From NCBI RefSeq assembly GCF_000802385.1, contig NZ_JTDN01000003.1:62001-126000 (forward strand): DNA of 64,000 nt, given 5' to 3'. Under the pieces are notes generated by a model that was not told the origin of the DNA, ran no database searches, and worked only from the letters and a program-made list of their open reading frames with translations. Shown here in pieces: positions 44,485-53,605 of the stretch (within the stretch, counting starts at the first letter, position 1; each line of letters starts with the position of its first letter). Position numbers and translations under genes: made by a program. Origin of the DNA: Croceibacterium mercuriale. Lineage in GTDB: Bacteria > Pseudomonadota > Alphaproteobacteria > Sphingomonadales > Sphingomonadaceae.

Positions 44485-44883
44485 TTAACCAAGCTCGTGA
44501 GCAATTTGCAAGCAACAAAAGCAGACAAGATCTCGCGTCTTCACTTCTCTCTGCAGGTGCTTGGCCAGCTCCGCCTTCATCGGCTCCACTCGACCGATTT
44601 GCCGCTGACCAAGCCGCAGGTAAATTCGGATATGCCCCTCCAGGGGAGCCAAGTCCTTCATCGTGGAGAGCACAAGCGGGTGGGCCGACGGCGAGCCCTC
44701 CATGCATTGGACCATGACGTCGCGGAGGGTGACGAAGGTGCCTCGCTTGAGGCTGAGCTTGGCGATCGCTTCAACCATCGCACCGAATACCCGATCATTG
44801 ACGAGGATCGGGTACACACCAGAGCGCGGCGCTACGCTACTCCCATCCTCGGTCAATACTGCGGTCCTTGTTCGGCCAGGCAC
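44485..44883 (-). CDS. Hypothetical protein divergent from the tra operon
   Basis: A 132-residue protein, first gene on the minus strand to the left of the tra promoter region. FGAMVEAIAKLSLKRGTFVT, LRDVMVQCMEGSPSAHPLVL and LREVKTRDLVCFCCLQIAHE (approximately) are its clearest stretches, with two pairs of Cys near the C-terminus. No family recognised. Divergent position across a repeat-rich 350-base region suggests a transfer regulator. Confidence 0.45.
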   Translation of the reverse strand: MPGRTRTAVLTEDGSSVAPRSGVYPILVNDRVFGAMVEAIAKLSLKRGTFVTLRDVMVQCMEGSPSAHPLVLSTMKDLAPLEGHIRIYLRLGQRQIGRVEPMKAELAKHLQREVKTRDLVCFCCLQIAHELG

Positions 44884-45235
44884 ACTACCTGGTTAACGGC
44901 ATACCGTAGCACGAGGCGCAGCTGAGGTATCGAGTGCCGCTGCGTGCTCCACAGGAACGGTGACGGCCTGATCCGGGATATGACGGGTCCTGGCTTGAGC
45001 GCCGTAGCCACCGGAACCGGCCCAAGCGGGAGACGAACAGAGGCTGTGCGGCAGCCTGTTTTGGGCCGGCCCATAGCCCAGTCTGGGCCACTGGCCAGCT
45101 CAGTCCGGGCCAACACGACTCTAAACAGCAGCGAATGGTTATAACCATTCGCGCAGTTGGTTGAGAAATCGTTCCGAGGATCCCCTGATTGTCGTGGCGC
45201 TGCTGTTAGCGCTGCAATCCCAGAGGGGGGATCAC
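44884..45235 (+). promoter_or_regulatory. Regulatory region upstream of traA
   Basis: Rich in short repeats: TGGGCCGGCCCA, a 12-bp palindrome at 45062-45073; two near-identical direct repeats CAGTCTGGGCCA (45079-45090) and CAGTCCGGGCCA (45101-45112), 22 bases apart; and a 22-bp perfect palindrome at 45131-45152 (arm GCGAATGGTTA). A long untranslated leader then runs to the traA start at 45236. These are candidate operators for regulators of the transfer operon. Confidence 0.6.
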
Positions 45236-45556
45236 ATGAAGGCACTGAACCTGAATGGTGGGGTGACGGGCAATCTCGCCGTCGCCGCCGCAACCGTCGC
45301 TGCTGTGGCGATCGTGGGCAGCGAAGCTGCGCTGGCCGGGACCGACGCAACCTTCAACACCGCGCTGGATGCCTTTACCGGCTTCCTGGAAGGCTCGGGC
45401 GGCAAGATCATCACCGTGCTGTCGCTGGCCGGCGGTGTGGTCGGTCTGGCCTCCGGCCGGTTCTCGCTCGGCCAGGTGGCGATCCCGGTCGGCGTCGGCG
45501 TGGGCGCCGGCACCGGTATCCCGATCGTGACCTCCACCGTCACCGGGACCGTCTGA
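45236..45556 (+). CDS. traA: F-type conjugative pilin precursor TraA
   Basis: A 106-residue precursor. A long leader with an Ala-rich hydrophobic core (LAVAAATVAAVAIVGSEAAL) ends in an AxA-type site, leaving a mature pilin of about 72 residues, close to F pilin. The mature protein has two hydrophobic segments (KIITVLSLAGGVVGLASGRF and QVAIPVGVGVGAGTGIPIV) joined by a short basic loop. ATG 45236 has an AGGGGGG about 6 bases upstream. First gene of the transfer operon. Confidence 0.85.
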   Translation: MKALNLNGGVTGNLAVAAATVAAVAIVGSEAALAGTDATFNTALDAFTGFLEGSGGKIITVLSLAGGVVGLASGRFSLGQVAIPVGVGVGAGTGIPIVTSTVTGTV

Positions 45557-45640
45557 CCGGACTCGTTCACCCCTGATGAACGACGGCCGTGTCCAGCAGC
45601 AACTCGGATGCGGCCGTCGCCCTACCTAGCGGAGTGACCG

Positions 45641-45925
45641 GTGGACCAGTTCATCATCCCCAAACATCTCGATGACCCAGAGCTTATCGGCTTCTGGACC
45701 CTCGACGAGTTCCTCGTGATGCTCATCCCTTTTGCTTGGGGGATTGTCGCGCAACACATCGTCGTCGGCCTCATCATCTCTATAGTGGCTTGGCTCGGTT
45801 ATCGCAAAATACGCGCTGGACGCTCGATGTATTGGGTTCTCCACTATGCCTACTGGCATCTGCCTGGGGAGTTCTTCGGTCTCAAGGTCGCTCCGCCTTC
45901 CTCTTATCGGGTGATGGCGGGCTGA
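45641..45925 (+). CDS. traL: Conjugation pilus assembly protein TraL
   Basis: A 94-residue inner-membrane protein of the F-type system (VirB3-like). It starts at GTG 45641 with GGAG 7 bases upstream. IPKHLDDPELIGFWTLDEFL is the conserved TraL N-terminus, followed by hydrophobic stretches (VMLIPFAWGIVAQHIVVGLI) and the conserved HYAYWHLPGEFFGLK end. Confidence 0.9.
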   Translation: MDQFIIPKHLDDPELIGFWTLDEFLVMLIPFAWGIVAQHIVVGLIISIVAWLGYRKIRAGRSMYWVLHYAYWHLPGEFFGLKVAPPSSYRVMAG

Positions 45926-45926
45926 C

Positions 45927-46496
45927 ATGGACCATTCTTTCGCTCACGAAACCTCCCAGCGGACGCTCAAGCAGCGCAACGCGCTGGGCATCGCCGTACT
46001 GGCACTCGGCGGCGGACTGCTGATTACGCTGTTCGCCGCCGGCAGCCGCGATCGCGAGATCGTGCTGCAACCTATCCTGCCCAACACCATGACGCTTTCG
46101 AGCGCCGGCGTGTCGGCGGACTACCTGGAAGCGGTTACCCGCGACACGGCGCAGCTGGCGCTGAACCGTTCGCCCGAGACCCTGCAATACTGGGTCGACA
46201 GCCTCATCGAAATCGCCGCGCCCGAGGCGCAGGGCAAGCTCAAGACAGATCTGATGGGCGTGCTGAAGGAACAGCAGGGCTCGCAGATCACGCAGTTCGT
46301 GACGATCGACTGGATCAAGGTCGATCCCGAAGCCCTGACCAGTCAGGTGGGCGGGGTGGTGCATACCATCGTCGGCTCACGCGACGTGCGCCGCGAGCAC
46401 CGGGTCTTCCAGTTCAACTGGAAGTACACCGGCGTGTCGCTGCGCCTGCTCAGCTTCGGCCTGGTCGTGCCCGTCGAAGAAGGAGAGGAAGCGTGA
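45927..46496 (+). CDS. traE: Conjugation pilus assembly protein TraE
   Basis: A 189-residue VirB5/VirB8-class inner-membrane protein with a single N-terminal anchor (ALGIAVLALGGGLLITLFAA) and a periplasmic domain. The conserved VSADYLEAVTRDTAQLALNR segment and the ending EHRVFQFNWKYTGVSLRLLS are typical of TraE. It follows traL by one base, and its stop overlaps the traK start. Confidence 0.9.
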   Translation: MDHSFAHETSQRTLKQRNALGIAVLALGGGLLITLFAAGSRDREIVLQPILPNTMTLSSAGVSADYLEAVTRDTAQLALNRSPETLQYWVDSLIEIAAPEAQGKLKTDLMGVLKEQQGSQITQFVTIDWIKVDPEALTSQVGGVVHTIVGSRDVRREHRVFQFNWKYTGVSLRLLSFGLVVPVEEGEEA

Positions 46497-47239
46497 TGCG
46501 CCGTTCGCTGCAGCGGCTCGCCGCCTGCTCTGTTATGTCGGTCGCAGCTTTGCTCGCTGTTCCGGCATTCGCCGATCAGTCGATCATGGTCGCCGACAAT
46601 GGTGAGGTGCAGTGCGAGGTGTCTGAACAGGACCTCACCCGCATTTCGCTGAAGGACGATGCCTTCGCCGCGGTGTCCAAGATCGAGGCCGGCAGTCCGC
46701 TGGAAGACTTTTCGGTCGTGCACGAGCCGACCCGCGGCGATCTCTATATCTCGGTGCCGGAAGGCTACACCCGCCCGAGCGTGTCGTTCTTCGGGACGAC
46801 GCAGAAGGGGTTCGTCTACAAGTTCAGCTGCCAGGTGGGCGGCGCCGATGCGCGGCAGGTGTTCGTCACCAATGCCGACCTCGAGAACCCGCAACCGCCG
46901 GCCACCGAGCTTGCCAGCGCGGCGCCGTTGAACGATCAGGCGCTTGGCCTGGTCGGCGCGATGTTCGAGCAGCGCACCGTGCGCGGGTTCGAGATCCGCG
47001 ACGAACCGCGCGCGCCGGTCAATGTCGGCGACCTCAAGGTCCAGCTGGTCAGCGAGTATCTGAGCCCCACGCTCGCCGGCAAGGTCCTGCGGATCGAGAA
47101 CACCGGCGGCGCCCCCATGACGCTGGCCGAGGAGCTGGTCGCCGCCGACGGCGCGATCGCGGTCAGCATCGCCAATCGTGAACTGCAGCCCGGACAGGTG
47201 ACGGCGGCCTACGTCGTCACGCCGGCACAAGGATTTTGA
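46496..47239 (+). CDS. traK: Secretin-like outer-membrane component TraK
   Basis: A 247-residue periplasmic/outer-membrane protein (VirB9-like) with a signal peptide (LAACSVMSVAALLAVPAFA). With TraB and TraV it forms the outer core ring. The C-terminal part (SEYLSPTLAGKVLRIENTGG and so on) is a beta domain as in TraK. ATG 46496 overlaps the traE stop (TGATG); the GTG one codon earlier is less likely. Confidence 0.88.
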   Translation: MRRSLQRLAACSVMSVAALLAVPAFADQSIMVADNGEVQCEVSEQDLTRISLKDDAFAAVSKIEAGSPLEDFSVVHEPTRGDLYISVPEGYTRPSVSFFGTTQKGFVYKFSCQVGGADARQVFVTNADLENPQPPATELASAAPLNDQALGLVGAMFEQRTVRGFEIRDEPRAPVNVGDLKVQLVSEYLSPTLAGKVLRIENTGGAPMTLAEELVAADGAIAVSIANRELQPGQVTAAYVVTPAQGF

Positions 47240-47242
47240 GCC

Positions 47243-48556
47243 ATGGAATTCCTTAAGCGTAAGCCCAAGGACCTCGACGCCTCCGAAGCTGACGGCGAGC
47301 GCGACGAGCATGACGAGGTTGAGGCCGATGGCGCCATCGCCGAGAACGCCGCCACCGCCCGCAAGCAGAAGCTGGTGATGATCGGCGTGTGCAGCGTGCT
47401 GGCCCTCGCTGCCATGTGGTACGTCATGGACGACACCACCGAGACGATCGAGCAGGCGACCGGCACCGGCTCCGCCGTCAAGACCACGGTCTCCACCGAT
47501 GCGATGGTCAATCGTCAGGTCGCTGATCGCGAGTGGATGAGCGTCTACGAGCACCAGCAGAACGATCAGGGCAAGCGCCTGGCCGGTATCGAAGGTGGCG
47601 GGGGCGACCAGTTCGCCACTCTGGAGGCCCAGATCGAGGCGCTGCGCGGCGAAAACGCCGCGATGGCGGCTGACGGCACGCGCGTGCTCGATGCCTACGA
47701 GCGCGAGAACCAGCAGTTGCAGCAGCAGCTATCGCAGTCGCAATCGCGCCCCAGCGCGCCCGGGCCGATGGCCGCCGCTGCTGCGATGGGCGTGCCGTCG
47801 GCACCGGGACCGGGTGCAGCAGCTGCACCGGGCCCGCGCTCCAGTAATGTCCGGCTGACCAGCTTCGCCGCTGCATCCGGAACCGCTTCACGGATCGATT
47901 CCGCAAACGGTGTCACCACCTACACCGACAGCGCCAATTACCTGCCGCCAAACTCGATGGCGCGGGCAACGGTGATCGTCGGTGCGGACGCCACCACCAA
48001 CACTCGCAGCCAGAGCGATCCGCTGCCGGTGGTGATGCGTATCACCGGGCCGGCGCGCTCGGTGTTCCACGATGGACGGCTGCTGGCCACGCGAGTGCAG
48101 GGCTGTGTCGTCAACGGCGCCGCTTACGGTGATCTCTCGAGTGAGAAGGTCTACGTGAAGCTGCTGCGCATGACCTGTCCGCAACCGGGCGGTCGCTACG
48201 CTGTAACGGAGGTCAAAGGCTTCCTCGCCTATGGCGGCAAGGTCGGCATCCGTGGCCGGGTCGTCAGCCGGGAGGGCGGGCTCACCACGCAAGCGTTCCT
48301 CGCGGGCCTTGTGAGCGGCGCCGGCAATGCGTTCACCACTGCCAACCAGATCCCGCGGATCACGCAGGGCAACCCTGTGCTGCCTGATGCTGAAAGCGTC
48401 GGGATCGCCGCGGTCGGTGGTGGCGCAGCGCAGGCCGGGACCACGCTGTCTGATTATCTGATCGAGCGAGCCGAGCAGTACCAGCCCGTCGTCGAGATGC
48501 CGACCGGCGCCCAGGTCGAGGTCGTGTTCCTCGACGGCACCTTCATCCGCAACTGA
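47243..48556 (+). CDS. traB: T4SS core protein TraB (VirB10-like)
   Basis: A 437-residue protein spanning the envelope. N-terminal cytoplasmic acidic part, one anchor (LVMIGVCSVLALAAMWYVM), a coiled coil (TLEAQIEALRGENAAMAADG; ENQQLQQQLSQSQSR), a Pro/Ala linker, and the C-terminal TrbI/VirB10 barrel (about residues 210-437: PVVMRITGPARSVFHDGRLL, KVGIRGRVVSREGGLTTQAF, ending VEVVFLDGTFIRN). The length is close to F TraB. Confidence 0.9.
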   Translation: MEFLKRKPKDLDASEADGERDEHDEVEADGAIAENAATARKQKLVMIGVCSVLALAAMWYVMDDTTETIEQATGTGSAVKTTVSTDAMVNRQVADREWMSVYEHQQNDQGKRLAGIEGGGGDQFATLEAQIEALRGENAAMAADGTRVLDAYERENQQLQQQLSQSQSRPSAPGPMAAAAAMGVPSAPGPGAAAAPGPRSSNVRLTSFAAASGTASRIDSANGVTTYTDSANYLPPNSMARATVIVGADATTNTRSQSDPLPVVMRITGPARSVFHDGRLLATRVQGCVVNGAAYGDLSSEKVYVKLLRMTCPQPGGRYAVTEVKGFLAYGGKVGIRGRVVSREGGLTTQAFLAGLVSGAGNAFTTANQIPRITQGNPVLPDAESVGIAAVGGGAAQAGTTLSDYLIERAEQYQPVVEMPTGAQVEVVFLDGTFIRN

Positions 48557-48566
48557 GGAGCCAACG

Positions 48567-49424
48567 ATGCTCAAGCGTTTCAAGCACGGCAACAAGCTCC
48601 TTCCGTTGCTCGCGATCGCCGGCTCCGGTCTTGTGGCAGGTTTCGGCGTCCAGGCAGTCGCGCAGAGCGTGATGGGCGGCAGCACCGTCCAGGCCGCCCT
48701 TGCGGAGCGTTTGCCCAAGACGCCGTTGACCGCAGTCGACTGCGACAAGATCAACGGCATCTGCGAAATCCAGGCCGGGCAGAACCTGTTCTACACCGAT
48801 GCCAGCGGCCGCTACCTCATCATCGGCCGGGTGTATGACATGGAGACGCGGCAGGACCTGACCGCCGCGCGCCTGCTCGACATCAATCCCGACATGCTGG
48901 TGGGTGCGGCCGCGAGCGGTGGCGCCAGCGCCGGTGGAGCTGGCGAGGCGGAGACAGAGGCCGCGCCGATCGCCGCAGCCGGACAGCAGAACGCCGCCAA
49001 GGTCGATCCGTCTGCGCTTGCCGCATTGCCGGCGAGTGGCGCGATCAGCTGGGGCAGGGCGGGGCCGGCGGTCACCGTCTTCTCCGACATGCGCTGCGGC
49101 TACTGTCAGCGCCTCCACGACGTGCTCGCCGACATGAACGTACGAGTCAGCGAGCGGCCGATCTCCATCCTCGGCACCCGCGCGATCTCGGATGCGGTAA
49201 TCTGCTCCAGCAATCGCCGCCGGGCGCTCGACCAGGCCTATGCCGGCGAGCCCGTGTCGGGGACCGGCGAGTGCGACACCGCCGGCCTCGATGCCAACGA
49301 GGCATTCGCCCGGCAGCACGGCTTCACCGGCACCCCGGTGATCGTGCGCGCCGATGGCGCTGTGATCCAGGGTTACCGCCCGCGCGAGTTCCTCGAAGCC
49401 TGGCTCAAGGGAGACGCCTCATGA
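48567..49424 (+). CDS. dsbC: DsbC-like thiol-disulfide isomerase of the transfer operon
   Basis: A 285-residue periplasmic protein with a membrane anchor or signal (LLPLLAIAGSGLVAGFGVQA). Residues about 50-120 resemble the DsbC dimerisation domain, then an Ala/Gly linker leads to a thioredoxin fold with a FSDMRCGYCQR active site (Cys177 and Cys180) and the cis-Pro region GFTGTPVIV. It probably corrects disulfides in the many Cys-rich Tra proteins (TraN, TraU, TraH). Its stop overlaps traV (ATGA). Confidence 0.87.
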   Translation: MLKRFKHGNKLLPLLAIAGSGLVAGFGVQAVAQSVMGGSTVQAALAERLPKTPLTAVDCDKINGICEIQAGQNLFYTDASGRYLIIGRVYDMETRQDLTAARLLDINPDMLVGAAASGGASAGGAGEAETEAAPIAAAGQQNAAKVDPSALAALPASGAISWGRAGPAVTVFSDMRCGYCQRLHDVLADMNVRVSERPISILGTRAISDAVICSSNRRRALDQAYAGEPVSGTGECDTAGLDANEAFARQHGFTGTPVIVRADGAVIQGYRPREFLEAWLKGDAS

Positions 49425-50089
49425 TCCGCCTATCCGCTCTCTTCCTGTTCGGCTGCGCCACGCTCGCCGTCGGGGGCTGCACCACGCTCGGCACGAACGT
49501 GTCCGGATCCTTTGTCTGTGAAGGCCCGCAAGGGGTGTGCGCTCCCTCCAGCTCGATTGACGATGGCGCACTGGCCGAGATTGCCCGGTCTGAAGGCCCT
49601 GATCAGCTCACGCCTGCAGGTCCCTATCCGATCGACGAGGGCATGGGCCGCTCGGTCGGGCCGGTTCTCGCCGCGGCGGCGCCAGCAACCTCCGCTCCGG
49701 TTCAAACCGCCGACAGCCGCTACACGCTCAAGGTCGTGTTCCCGGCCTACGTCGATGCGGCCGGGCAGCTGCATGAGCGCGCCAGCGTCGACACCAGCGT
49801 CCAATTGCCGGGCTATGGCGATGCGGTGACCTCGCTTGCTCAGCGCGGCAGCGGGTCAGGGCGCCAGGGATTGCTTGCAGCAGCGGAGCGCGCGCCATCG
49901 CTGCTGGCGCTGGCAGCACCTTCAGCTGCTCCGGCCGCAGTTGCGGCTGAAAGTGCAGCTGCGCAGCCGACTGGCGAGACCGTTGCGACGGCCGATCCGG
50001 TGAGCCGCATTCGTGAGCAGGTGCAGACCGCGCTCAACGCGCAAGCGCCCCGTCGCCAGGCGGCCTCCTTCCCCGCGACACCGGAGTAA
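49421..50089 (+). CDS. traV: Conjugal transfer lipoprotein TraV
   Basis: A 222-residue outer-membrane lipoprotein (VirB7-like). The signal ends in a lipobox (LFGCATLAVGGCTTLGTN; Cys before TTL). GSFVCEGPQGVCAPSSSI carries the TraV-type CxxxxxxC pair. Residues 60-210 are Ala/Pro-rich and probably extended. ATG 49421 overlaps the dsbC stop and the frame is otherwise open from 49271. Confidence 0.85.
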   Translation: MIRLSALFLFGCATLAVGGCTTLGTNVSGSFVCEGPQGVCAPSSSIDDGALAEIARSEGPDQLTPAGPYPIDEGMGRSVGPVLAAAAPATSAPVQTADSRYTLKVVFPAYVDAAGQLHERASVDTSVQLPGYGDAVTSLAQRGSGSGRQGLLAAAERAPSLLALAAPSAAPAAVAAESAAAQPTGETVATADPVSRIREQVQTALNAQAPRRQAASFPATPE

Positions 50090-50095
50090 TCGGCC

Positions 50096-52654
50096 ATGGG
50101 CGCTCTCACCAACATCCTCGAGTTCGTCCGCGGCGACGCGCGCAAGCCCGAGAAGAAGCAGCGTGCTGCGGCAGCGCCGATGCTGTCCGAGTTCCTGTCC
50201 TATCGCTCCTACGACGAGGGCAAGCAGGTCTTCTATCAGACCCGCTCCAAGGGCTTCATCATGGAGCTGGCGCCGCTGGTCGGCGCGGATGAGCGGATCT
50301 CTGACATCCTCGGGACCATCTTCGCCGACATCCTGCTGCCCGGCGCGAAGTTCTCCGTTACCAGCTATGCCTCTCCGCGGGTTTCCGAGAAGCTGCTGGA
50401 ATGGGTGCTGCCGCGCTACAAGGCCGGCGGCGTTTTCAAGACGCTGGCGCGTCATCGGCTCGACAAGCTGCGGAACGGCGCCTGGTCGACGCTGGCCAGT
50501 GACGGCCCGTTCTTCGTGCGCAACTTCCGCTGCATCCTGTCGGTCGGCATCACCGATGGCAGCGGGCTGAAGCTTACCGATCTCATCAGTATGCGCGACG
50601 GCATCGTCTCGGCGCTGGAATCGATCAACGTCCCGGTGCGGCTCTATGAGCCGGTCGATCTGATCCGCCTGTTCGACGAGATCCTTTCGCCGTCCACCGG
50701 CGCCGGCGACGAGGTGCCCGGCTATAATCGGTTCGACCCGATCAACGAGCAGTGCGTTCGCCGTGACCTGGTGCTGCATGTCGAGCGCGACCGGCTGCTC
50801 CTGCACGCACAATCGCTGCGACCGACCGGCGACACCACCGATGGTGTGCCCGACCTCGCCGACTTCGTGCCCGAGCGGTTCGACGTGCGGACCATGGCGG
50901 TGCGCAACTTCCCCGATCGCTGGGCGCCATGGGACACGCAGAAGACCATCGGCGATGTGTTCAACACCAAGCTCAACTTGCCATGCCCGACCGTGCAGAC
51001 GATCTGCGGGATCATCCCGGGACAGGAGGTCTCCGAGGGCAAGGCCGGCTACAAGTTCGCTCGTACCCGCTCACTGGCCGACGGGCAGGGCGCCAAGCTG
51101 GTCCCCAAGATCAAGGCGCAGGCCGCCGAGTGGGAGCACATCCAGACCCTCGTCAAAGCCGGCGAGAAGCTGATCCCCTGCTATTACGCCGTCTCGATCC
51201 TGGCCCCCAAGGGCCGCGGCGAGTCCTGCGAGCGGACCATGAAGGCGCTCTACAAGGCGGCCGGATGGGACCTGATCGACGAGACGCACATCCAGCTGAT
51301 GGCGTTCATGAGCCACTTCCCGCTGCTGCTGGCTGACGGGCTCGACAGCGACCTGAAGCGCATGAAGCGCCTGCGCACCATGCGCTCGGCCAACGTCGCG
51401 GCAATTGCGCCGCTGCAGGGTGAGTATGTCGGCGGCCATCAGCCGCACCTCATGTTCATCGGTCGGCGCGGTCAGCCGCAGTTCTGGTCACCGTTCCAGA
51501 ACACCGCCGGCAACCACAACGTGGCGATCGCCGGCAAGTCCGGCTCTGGCAAGTCGGTGATGCTGCAGGACCTGACCGCGAGCCTTGCCGGCGTCGGGGC
51601 CAAGATCATCGTGATCGATGACGGCCGCTCGTTCGAGCATATGGCCAAGGCGCTCGGCGGCACCTTCACCGAGTTCAAGCTGTCCTCCGGCATCTCGATC
51701 AATCCGTTCGGCATGATCGACGACAGCGTGGCGGACGGCGATGAGGATTACCTCGTCGATTGCCTCGCGATGCTGAAGGCGATCATCTCACAGATGGCGC
51801 GGCACGAAACCCGGCTCAACGACACCGAGCGCGGGCTGATCGACAAGGCGGTCAACGATGTCTGGAACGCCCATGGCAGCGCCGGGACGATCGATGCGAT
51901 CATCGCCGCGCTGAAGGAAGACGGTCACCCGCTCGGGCACGATCTGGCGACCTCACTGCTGTCCTACTCGTCCTCCGGCACGTTCGGCCGCTTCTTCACT
52001 GGCGCCGCCAACCTCGATTTGTCGGCCGATCTGACAGTGTTCGAGCTGTCGGATCTCGCCACGCGCGAGGAACTGCGCGGCGTGGTGCTGACCTCGATCA
52101 TGTTCGTGGCATCGCAGACCATGCGGCGGATGGATCGCTCGATCTCCAAGGCGTTGCTGATCGATGAAGCCTGGCAGATGCTCAAGGGCGGCGCGATGGC
52201 CGATTTCGTCGAGACCTACTCGCGCACCTGCCGCAAGTATGGCGCGTCGCTCATCACCGCCACGCAGTCGATCAACGACTACTACAAGTCCGATGGCAGC
52301 CGCGCGGCGCTGGAGAACTCCGACTGGATGCTGATCCTGCAGCAGAAGGCCGAGACCATCGCCGACTTCCGCAAGAGCGACCGGTTCGAGATGGACAGCC
52401 ATACCGAGGCGCTGCTCCGGTCGCTGAAGCGCAACGGCATCGACTATTCCGACGTGCTGATCCGTGGGCCGGAAATGCAGAGCGTCTGTCGCCTGGTCCT
52501 CGATGCATTTTCCGGCACGCTGTACTCGTCCTCGCCAAAGACGTTCGCGGCGATCGAGGAGTACGTTCACGCCGGCCTGCCAATGGCCCAGGCGATTGAG
52601 GCAGTCGCCTTTCCTGAGCTCTACCAGCAGACGTTTGCGGAGGCAGCCGAATGA
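50096..52654 (+). CDS. traC: T4SS ATPase TraC (VirB4-like)
   Basis: An 852-residue cytoplasmic ATPase that powers pilus assembly. N-terminal TraC_F_IV domain (about 25-300: LSEFLSYRSYDEGKQVFYQT). The Walker A motif is AIAGKSGSGKSVML near residues 479-486 and Walker B is KALLIDEAWQML around residue 690; the segment GASLITATQSINDYY follows as in VirB4/TraC. The full length matches F TraC, and the next gene overlaps by 4 bases. Confidence 0.93.
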   Translation: MGALTNILEFVRGDARKPEKKQRAAAAPMLSEFLSYRSYDEGKQVFYQTRSKGFIMELAPLVGADERISDILGTIFADILLPGAKFSVTSYASPRVSEKLLEWVLPRYKAGGVFKTLARHRLDKLRNGAWSTLASDGPFFVRNFRCILSVGITDGSGLKLTDLISMRDGIVSALESINVPVRLYEPVDLIRLFDEILSPSTGAGDEVPGYNRFDPINEQCVRRDLVLHVERDRLLLHAQSLRPTGDTTDGVPDLADFVPERFDVRTMAVRNFPDRWAPWDTQKTIGDVFNTKLNLPCPTVQTICGIIPGQEVSEGKAGYKFARTRSLADGQGAKLVPKIKAQAAEWEHIQTLVKAGEKLIPCYYAVSILAPKGRGESCERTMKALYKAAGWDLIDETHIQLMAFMSHFPLLLADGLDSDLKRMKRLRTMRSANVAAIAPLQGEYVGGHQPHLMFIGRRGQPQFWSPFQNTAGNHNVAIAGKSGSGKSVMLQDLTASLAGVGAKIIVIDDGRSFEHMAKALGGTFTEFKLSSGISINPFGMIDDSVADGDEDYLVDCLAMLKAIISQMARHETRLNDTERGLIDKAVNDVWNAHGSAGTIDAIIAALKEDGHPLGHDLATSLLSYSSSGTFGRFFTGAANLDLSADLTVFELSDLATREELRGVVLTSIMFVASQTMRRMDRSISKALLIDEAWQMLKGGAMADFVETYSRTCRKYGASLITATQSINDYYKSDGSRAALENSDWMLILQQKAETIADFRKSDRFEMDSHTEALLRSLKRNGIDYSDVLIRGPEMQSVCRLVLDAFSGTLYSSSPKTFAAIEEYVHAGLPMAQAIEAVAFPELYQQTFAEAAE

Positions 52655-53016
52655 ACCGGCCTGGCTCCTCGCTCGCCCGCATGGGCAGCAACGCACGCCT
52701 GCAGAGAGCGGTACATGGATCGCAGACCTCGATGGCGATCGGGCTGCGCCTGACCGGGTGGATGGCGGTGACCCTGCTCTCCTCGCTGGGCCTTGTGGCC
52801 CTGCTGTTCGTCACACTTGGCGGCTTCACGCCGTCGGGCACCATGCTCCAGCTCGACAATCTCGCCTCGCGCTATGTCGCGGCCGATGCTGCGCGCCAGG
52901 CGCAGTTCAATGGCTTCCTGCTGGCAGCGCTCGCGCTGTTCACCGCCTGTATCGCCTTCTTCCGCCGGTCGAGCCTCCTGCGGATCCTCAAGCCCACGGA
53001 GCTGCCCCATGGCTGA
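52651..53016 (+). CDS. Two-pass membrane protein within the tra operon (between traC and trbI)
   Basis: A 121-residue protein with two hydrophobic segments (WMAVTLLSSLGLVALLFVTL and FLLAALALFTACIAFFRRS). Overlaps traC by 4 bases (ATGA) and trbI by 8, so it is made with the apparatus. F has no clear equivalent in this position that was recognised; family not known. It could anchor TrbI or TraC. Confidence 0.6.
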   Translation: MNRPGSSLARMGSNARLQRAVHGSQTSMAIGLRLTGWMAVTLLSSLGLVALLFVTLGGFTPSGTMLQLDNLASRYVAADAARQAQFNGFLLAALALFTACIAFFRRSSLLRILKPTELPHG

Positions 53017-53605
53017 CCTGCACGACGCTGATGGCGAGGCCTCAACCCCCGTCACCACCACCGCCGCCCCCCACAAATCCGCGTCCCCTGCCACCACCGG
53101 GCGCCGCAAGGCGCCCGCCCGCAGCATGACCTTCGCCGGGTTCGATCGCCAGCAGCTGATCCTGCTGGTCGCGGCGATCGCCCTGCTCGCATGGGGCGCC
53201 TGGGTCACCAAGACGCTGACCCGTCCGGCGGCCAACCACGATTTCGTGCAGCTCGAGCTGCAGGGCATCATCGGTGACTACCTGCAGGCGCAGGCACGCT
53301 CGGGCAATGATGAGCGCACGGCCGCGCAGCAGACCGCGGTGTTCATGGCCAAGCTGGACGAGATTGTCGGCAGCTATGCCGCGGACGGCAAGGTGGTGCT
53401 GGTCCACCAGGCGATCATCGGCGGCGAACTGCCCGATATCACCGAGGCGGTGAAGGCCGAGGCCTATGCCGCTGCGCCGCTTCCGGCAGCGCCCGGACCG
53501 GGCGGCGTCGCAGGCGAAATGCGGGCGTACATGCAGGGTAGCGGCCCGGTCAGCGGCACAGCCGCCTTGCCGGGCACCGGGGGCAGTAATGGCGCTGGTC
53601 TCTAA
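53009..53605 (+). CDS. trbI: Conjugation protein TrbI (F type)
   Basis: A 198-residue inner-membrane protein. A disordered N-terminus of about 45 residues, one membrane segment (LILLVAAIALLAWGAWVTKT) and a periplasmic TrbI_Ftype domain (VQLELQGIIGDYLQAQARSG; VVLVHQAIIGGELPDITEAV). In F, TrbI affects pilus retraction. ATG 53009 overlaps the upstream gene; the longer open frame from 52793 is a shadow. Confidence 0.83.
   Translation: MADLHDADGEASTPVTTTAAPHKSASPATTGRRKAPARSMTFAGFDRQQLILLVAAIALLAWGAWVTKTLTRPAANHDFVQLELQGIIGDYLQAQARSGNDERTAAQQTAVFMAKLDEIVGSYAADGKVVLVHQAIIGGELPDITEAVKAEAYAAAPLPAAPGPGGVAGEMRAYMQGSGPVSGTAALPGTGGSNGAGL

Noticed and set aside
46343-47554. 403-codon open frame on the minus strand
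   Set aside because: It is the shadow of traE, traK and traB: all of these are matched by family motifs on the plus strand, and the minus translation has no motif and a skewed composition typical of high-GC antisense frames.
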